From Sulfurimonas sp. CG01_land_8_20_14_3_00_36_23 (GTDB taxonomy: Bacteria; Campylobacterota; Campylobacteria; Campylobacterales; Sulfurimonadaceae), in NCBI GenBank assembly GCA_002781365.1, contig PETN01000073.1, positions 18,276-82,275 of the forward strand: 64,000 nt of DNA, written 5' to 3'. This document shows, piece after piece, positions 60,273 through 64,000 of this stretch. Positions within the stretch are counted from its first letter, which is position 1; the number at the start of each line of letters is the position of its first letter. A program made the translations under genes and the position numbers. The notes under the pieces are model-generated. The model had not been told where the DNA came from. It worked only from the letters and a program-made list of their open reading frames with translations, and did not search any database.

Positions 60273-61395
60273 TTCGGCACTCGTATATCTCCTCGTTATC
60301 GCTTTTTTAGCAACTTTTTTTCATCTTGTAGAGAAAAAGTCTCAACTGAAAATCTTTAAGTTTCTCCCGCCTGTTGTACTCATCTACGCTTTTAGTATGT
60401 TGCTTGCAACCCTTGGAGTTTTTGAAAAAAATGAGCAGATAGATGCTGCGTATTCGCTTGCAAAAACAAATCTACTCCCTGCAATGCTCTTTTTGATGCT
60501 CCTTCAAGTTGATTTTTCTCACTTCTTTAAACTTGGAAAATCGCTTCTTCTTGCTTATCTTTTAGCTGTTATCAGTTTGGCATGTGGATTTATTCTTGTC
60601 TCATTACTTTTTCATTTCAACCACGATACTGCTTTAGCCTTTGGAGCATTGGCGGGGAGCTGGATGGGTGGAACTGCAAATATGATCGCTGTGGGTTCCG
60701 CACTTGGAGTGAGTGCAGAGCTCTATGCAAATGTACTTATAGTTGACAGTGTAAATTATACTTTTTGGGTGATGTTCCTGCTCTTTTTAGTTCCCTTCGC
60801 CCCACTGTTCAATAGATTTACAGGAGCCAAAGAGAGTGAGGCGCTCTTCTCAGAGATAGGGTGTGCGTGCACTCTAGGAGCAAAAAAATATTGGCTCTTA
60901 ATCTCGCTTGCTTTGATAGTCTCTTTTGTTTCTCAATGGTTAGCTTGGCATGTGGAAATACTCAACAAAACAACGACTATAGTTCTGCTCGCCACTCTTT
61001 TTGGTCTTTTAGGCTCTTTTACAAAACTAAAAAAAGTAAACGGTTCAAGCGAAGTGGCAACGACAATGCTCTATATTCTCATCGCACTTATCGGTTCAAA
61101 AGCACTCTTTGAGAGTTTTAGCGAAATTGGCGTTTCAATTTTTGCAGGCTTTATGATTTTGCTTATACATGCACTCCTTATGGTTCTTGGAGCAAAACTC
61201 TTTAAGCTTGACCTCTTCTCTATCGCAGTTGCCTCTTTGGCAAACATTGGAGGCATCGCTTCTGCTCCAATCCTTGCCGCAAGTTATAACAAATCTCTTG
61301 TGAGCGTTGGTGTTCTCATGGCAATTATGGGGTATCTCATAGGTACTTTTGGCGGACTGCTTGTTGGAAATATTTTAGTAGGATTTGTGCAATGA
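60265..61395 (+). CDS. DUF819-family membrane permease
   Basis: A 376-residue membrane protein with about ten helices starting at GTG 60265 inside the amidase gene. The segments SWMGGTANMIAVGSALGVSA and ASLANIGGIASAPILAASYN are duplicated-half motifs of DUF819 proteins, a transporter-like family of unknown substrate. Placed between a murein amidase and a dipeptide epimerase, it may import or export cell-wall peptides. One exact and one 12/13 copy of the dispersed 13-mer lie in this gene. Confidence 0.75.
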   Translation: MISSALVYLLVIAFLATFFHLVEKKSQLKIFKFLPPVVLIYAFSMLLATLGVFEKNEQIDAAYSLAKTNLLPAMLFLMLLQVDFSHFFKLGKSLLLAYLLAVISLACGFILVSLLFHFNHDTALAFGALAGSWMGGTANMIAVGSALGVSAELYANVLIVDSVNYTFWVMFLLFLVPFAPLFNRFTGAKESEALFSEIGCACTLGAKKYWLLISLALIVSFVSQWLAWHVEILNKTTTIVLLATLFGLLGSFTKLKKVNGSSEVATTMLYILIALIGSKALFESFSEIGVSIFAGFMILLIHALLMVLGAKLFKLDLFSIAVASLANIGGIASAPILAASYNKSLVSVGVLMAIMGYLIGTFGGLLVGNILVGFVQ

Positions 61396-61847
61396 AAATC
61401 GTAAAAATAGAGACAGAGATAGAGTATATAGAACTCAAAACTCCTTTTGTAACAGCACTAAGAACAGCGTGGCATGTGGAATTTGTGCGTGTGCATGTAG
61501 CTTGTGATAATGGTTTTGTGGCAATCGGTGAAGCACCAGCAACGAAGGCGATAACGGGTGAGGATTTAGAAACCATTACCGAAGCTATCGCGCAGTATAA
61601 GAGTACGTTTTATTTCCACATGCCAAAAGATGCCCTCAAAATATTACATGCTCAATGTGAGAAGATGGGGAGTAGTGCAAAAGCAGCACTGGATATGGCT
61701 TTTGTCTCACTTTTGGCTCAAGAAAAAAATCTTCCACTCTATCAATATCTTGGTGCAAAAGAGGCAACGACTCTGCAGACAGATGTCACTATCAGTTTAA
61801 ACACTCCAGATGCCATGTTTGAAGAGGCAGTGTTGGCATGTGGAAAT
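60579..61847. repeat. Cluster of five dispersed 13-mer copies in the permease-epimerase region
   Basis: Exact copies lie at 60947-60959 (+), 61612-61624 (-) and 61835-61847 (+). Single-mismatch copies lie at 60579-60591 (+) and 61471-61483 (+). A disrupted sixth (TTTCCACATGTGCC) begins near 61926. With miaA this is the highest local density in the window. Confidence 0.85.
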
Positions 61848-62456
61848 GGCTTGAGTATTTTAAAAGTGAAACTCGGCGCAGATATTGGGCATGCTATCGA
61901 GGTAACACAAAGGATTGCCAAAGCATTTCCACATGTGCCCGAACGAAGTGACAAATGCCCTCGGGGTGCTAAAGTCATCATTGATGCAAACCAATCTTGG
62001 AGTGTGCAGAGTTGTAAGCACTTTATAGATGAGACGAAAAACTGTAAACTAGAGTTGATTGAACAGCCTGTAAAAGCAGAGGATTTAGAGGGGCTAAAAA
62101 CGCTTACAGAGTACTCTGGGGTTCCTATCTTGGCAGATGAAGCACTCTTTAGTTTTGAGGATGCCAAAAAGGTGATAGAGACGCAAAGCGCAGATATGAT
62201 AAACATAAAACTTATGAAATGCGGTGGAGTTACAAAAGCGGTAGAGATTTTGGAGTATTGCAGAGAAAAAGGGGTAGCGTGTATGCTTGGTTCCATGCTT
62301 GAAGGACCGCACTCTATAAATGCTGCCCTTCATCTTGCAATGGCGTATGGAGATGTACTAAAGTATCTGGATTTAGATAGTCCTCTACTTTATAAAGAGC
62401 ACTCCGACGCACTCGATTTTGAGTTTGTTGGATGCAACATCACTCTTAAAGTGTAG
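61392..62456 (+). CDS. Dipeptide epimerase, L-Ala-D/L-Glu type (enolase superfamily)
   Basis: A 354-residue enzyme of the enolase superfamily, muconate-lactonising group. The acid-base and metal residues are visible: LKVKLG (Lys-x-Lys), VIIDANQSW (Asp), LELIEQP (Glu), PILADEALF (Asp) and NIKLMKCGG (Lys). Ala-Glu epimerases convert murein-derived L-Ala-D-Glu to L-Ala-L-Glu so the dipeptide can be degraded. The preceding amidase and permease support this reading over other substrates. It contains the insertion PERSDKCPRGAK before the IIDAN strand, which is unusual and Cys-bearing. It overlaps the permease by four bases. Confidence 0.85.
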   Translation: MKIVKIETEIEYIELKTPFVTALRTAWHVEFVRVHVACDNGFVAIGEAPATKAITGEDLETITEAIAQYKSTFYFHMPKDALKILHAQCEKMGSSAKAALDMAFVSLLAQEKNLPLYQYLGAKEATTLQTDVTISLNTPDAMFEEAVLACGNGLSILKVKLGADIGHAIEVTQRIAKAFPHVPERSDKCPRGAKVIIDANQSWSVQSCKHFIDETKNCKLELIEQPVKAEDLEGLKTLTEYSGVPILADEALFSFEDAKKVIETQSADMINIKLMKCGGVTKAVEILEYCREKGVACMLGSMLEGPHSINAALHLAMAYGDVLKYLDLDSPLLYKEHSDALDFEFVGCNITLKV

Positions 62457-62467
62457 GTACAAGCCTC

Positions 62468-63907
62468 TTACGCTTTGGCTTGGTATGCCTGCTCTTCATC
62501 AAGCATTTTATCCATGAGGACAAACAACTCATCTGAAGCATTTTCCATCTCAACAAAGTTTGATTGAATGCTCTCTTTGCTCTTTAATGGGGTTCCATCT
62601 TCTAAAATTTTAAAAGTATCTATAACACAATCATGTACTTTTTTATGTGGTACTTGTGCATCTATGAAACTTTTTGAGTGTTGAAAGTATTCACGTCCTT
62701 CACCATCATACCATTTTCCAAATCGACAATTGTGGTGGTCACTTACTTGTTTACTTGAGTTTATCTCTACATGGTGTAAAGCATCAGCTTTAAAGAGAAT
62801 ATGGTCAATCTTCGCAAGAATAACAAAGTTCTTGTTCTTCATGTACGTACTTGAGTGGAGCACAGATGCAGAAGTTTCGTTAAATATTTGCAAGGCATCA
62901 TAGAGTGTTGTTACACTTTTTGTTGACTCATGCGAAATATGATTGAGCTCTTTGGAGTTTTCAAACATGCCAGTTGCTTCTTGCTGAAGTGTTGAGATAG
63001 AGATAGATATCTCATTGGTCGCTTTTTGTGTTCTCTCTGCAAGTTTTCTTACTTCATCGGCAACAACAGCAAAACCTCTTCCATGCTCACCCGCACGTGC
63101 CGCTTCGATGGCAGCATTGAGCGCGAGTAGATTGGTTTGGTCGGCGATATCCTTGATCAGACTTGTCACAGAAGTAATCTCTTGCGTTCGCATAGATACT
63201 GCCGCAACAGATTCATCATTTTGAGTAATGATTTGGGAAAGTGTTTCAAAGTTCTGGCTCAATTGCTCAATCACAAGGTTATTTTCATTTGAGAGTTCTG
63301 CACTCTCTTGTGCTTGCGTTGCCAAATCAGTAAGGGTGGTGTTTGTCTCACTGATTTGAGATTGGATGATAGAGAAGTTGGACACAAAACCTTTTCCAGT
63401 TGAAGACAACTCTAGTAGAAAATGCGCTCTTTCTTGATGTTTATACTCTTCATGCATCGCGTCAATACTTCGGTTGATTAACTCCCCTGTTTTTACAAAA
63501 GAGCTGTTGAGTCCTGTCGAGTTGATTCTTCTGAAATATTTATTTTTACTTGCATACTCTATAGAAGTGTTTATTTCACGAATCAAACTCTCCATCTGAT
63601 CAAACAAATCATTGATATTCCAAGCTAAGTCTGTGAGTTCACCCCCACCAGCTATGTGATGCTGACGATTTTCAAAGTTGCCATTTTTTGCCTCTCTGAT
63701 GATGTTAGAGGACTTGGCTATACTCTCTCTGGTGATATGAATTTGTCTGTAAGCATAAATAGCAATTGTTATGTTAAGAAAATTAAATAGAAATGTTACG
63801 ATATGAAACTCAAAGAAGATTGCTGAGATTGCTAGTCCAAGCGAAACAACAACTATATGTGCATAGTTTGCGTAGTGTAGTTTAGAGAGAGAGGATAAAC
63901 TCATCAT
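62468..63907 (-). CDS. Methyl-accepting chemotaxis protein with C-terminal CZB domain
   Basis: A 479-residue chemoreceptor. Two closely spaced N-terminal membrane helices (residues 14-52) leave almost no periplasmic domain. A HAMP-like linker and a signalling domain follow, with the hairpin tip [20 protein letters not shown] and [19 protein letters not shown]. The C-terminus is a chemoreceptor zinc-binding (CZB) domain: [23 protein letters not shown] and PHKKVHD carry the His/Cys zinc ligands. It should sense a cytoplasmic signal such as zinc availability or oxidants. It converges with the epimerase gene after 11 bp. Confidence 0.93.
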   Translation of the reverse strand: MMSLSSLSKLHYANYAHIVVVSLGLAISAIFFEFHIVTFLFNFLNITIAIYAYRQIHITRESIAKSSNIIREAKNGNFENRQHHIAGGGELTDLAWNINDLFDQMESLIREINTSIEYASKNKYFRRINSTGLNSSFVKTGELINRSIDAMHEEYKHQERAHFLLELSSTGKGFVSNFSIIQSQISETNTTLTDLATQAQESAELSNENNLVIEQLSQNFETLSQIITQNDESVAAVSMRTQEITSVTSLIKDIADQTNLLALNAAIEAARAGEHGRGFAVVADEVRKLAERTQKATNEISISISTLQQEATGMFENSKELNHISHESTKSVTTLYDALQIFNETSASVLHSSTYMKNKNFVILAKIDHILFKADALHHVEINSSKQVSDHHNCRFGKWYDGEGREYFQHSKSFIDAQVPHKKVHDCVIDTFKILEDGTPLKSKESIQSNFVEMENASDELFVLMDKMLDEEQAYQAKA

Positions 63908-64000
63908 AATGAGAGACCGTAAAATAAACTGTGTAAACCCACCTCTTATCCTTCAATCACTTCGTATATTTTGACATAATTTCACTGAAAAATATACAAA
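63908..64000 (-). promoter_or_regulatory. Upstream region of the chemoreceptor gene
   Basis: 93 bp to the end of the window with no gene. On the minus strand the A/T-rich CAAAATATACG around 63965-63975 could be a -10 region. No clear ribosome site precedes the double ATG at 63902-63907. The region is cut by the window edge. Confidence 0.3.

Noticed and set aside
1..64000. CRISPR array
   Set aside because: No series of regularly spaced 25-40 bp repeats was seen. The 13-mer copies are dispersed and lie in both orientations, and the GTAAC and GTGAC repeats are too short.

Overview
The window reads as chromosome of a Campylobacterota bacterium, most likely a Sulfurimonas-like free-living member. 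The evidence is low GC with frequent TTG and GTG starts, and a 14-gene Nuo operon that lacks NuoE and a normal NuoF but carries two NuoG subunits. The motility gene pflA follows nuoN. The run rpsB-tsf-ABC ATPase-fliR-acidic protein-gmk-tatA-argS matches, from memory, the Campylobacter jejuni Cj1182c-Cj1175c order.

Layout. 1-3656: end of endonuclease IV, a FadL-type outer-membrane channel and an AAA ATPase. 3870-6824: a DHH phosphoesterase, then a putative ornithine-lipid synthase (OlsF type) with a small leader gene, preceded by four GTAAC repeats at exact 11-bp spacing that look like a Pho box. 7132-27041: nuoABCD, a 34-codon linker ORF, nuoX, a NuoF/GltD-like FAD subunit, two nuoG, nuoHIJKLMN and pflA. 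27028-27918: miaA on the minus strand. About 28.0-40.09 kb: an integrated 12-kb mobile element. 40148-45819: a quinone prenyltransferase, ftsW, murG, DedA and bcp. 45878-47419: a DUF3373 porin-like protein. 47722-55512: the ribosome/flagellum/tRNA-synthetase block. 55520-64000: a secreted protein, an acetyltransferase, an antiporter with no normal start codon, an exonuclease, an amidase/permease/epimerase set that looks like murein-peptide recycling, and a CZB chemoreceptor.

The 12-kb element is the least familiar part. It starts with an IS110-family (DEDD) recombinase preceded by a structured non-coding stretch, a candidate bridge RNA. A possible ssDNA-binding protein, a Rep_trans-like replication protein, an M15 peptidase and a tightly overlapping run of small membrane or virion-like proteins follow. 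Then come a cytosine methyltransferase gene broken by one TGA, a divergent regulator module, a 640-nt structured non-coding region with a strong promoter, and a late block of small beta-rich virion-like proteins. I see no Walker-type packaging or Zot ATPase, so it is not an ordinary inovirus or tailed phage. It may be a temperate ssDNA virus of an undescribed type.

The most striking genome-scale signal is a 13-mer, GGCATGTGGAAAT. It occurs exactly 10 times (both strands) with about nine near matches, inside and between host genes, and is absent from the 12-kb element. Two intergenic places carry inverted pairs that form terminator-like hairpins. This is the behaviour of a DNA-uptake signal sequence. 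I saw no complete tRNA or rRNA gene and no CRISPR array.
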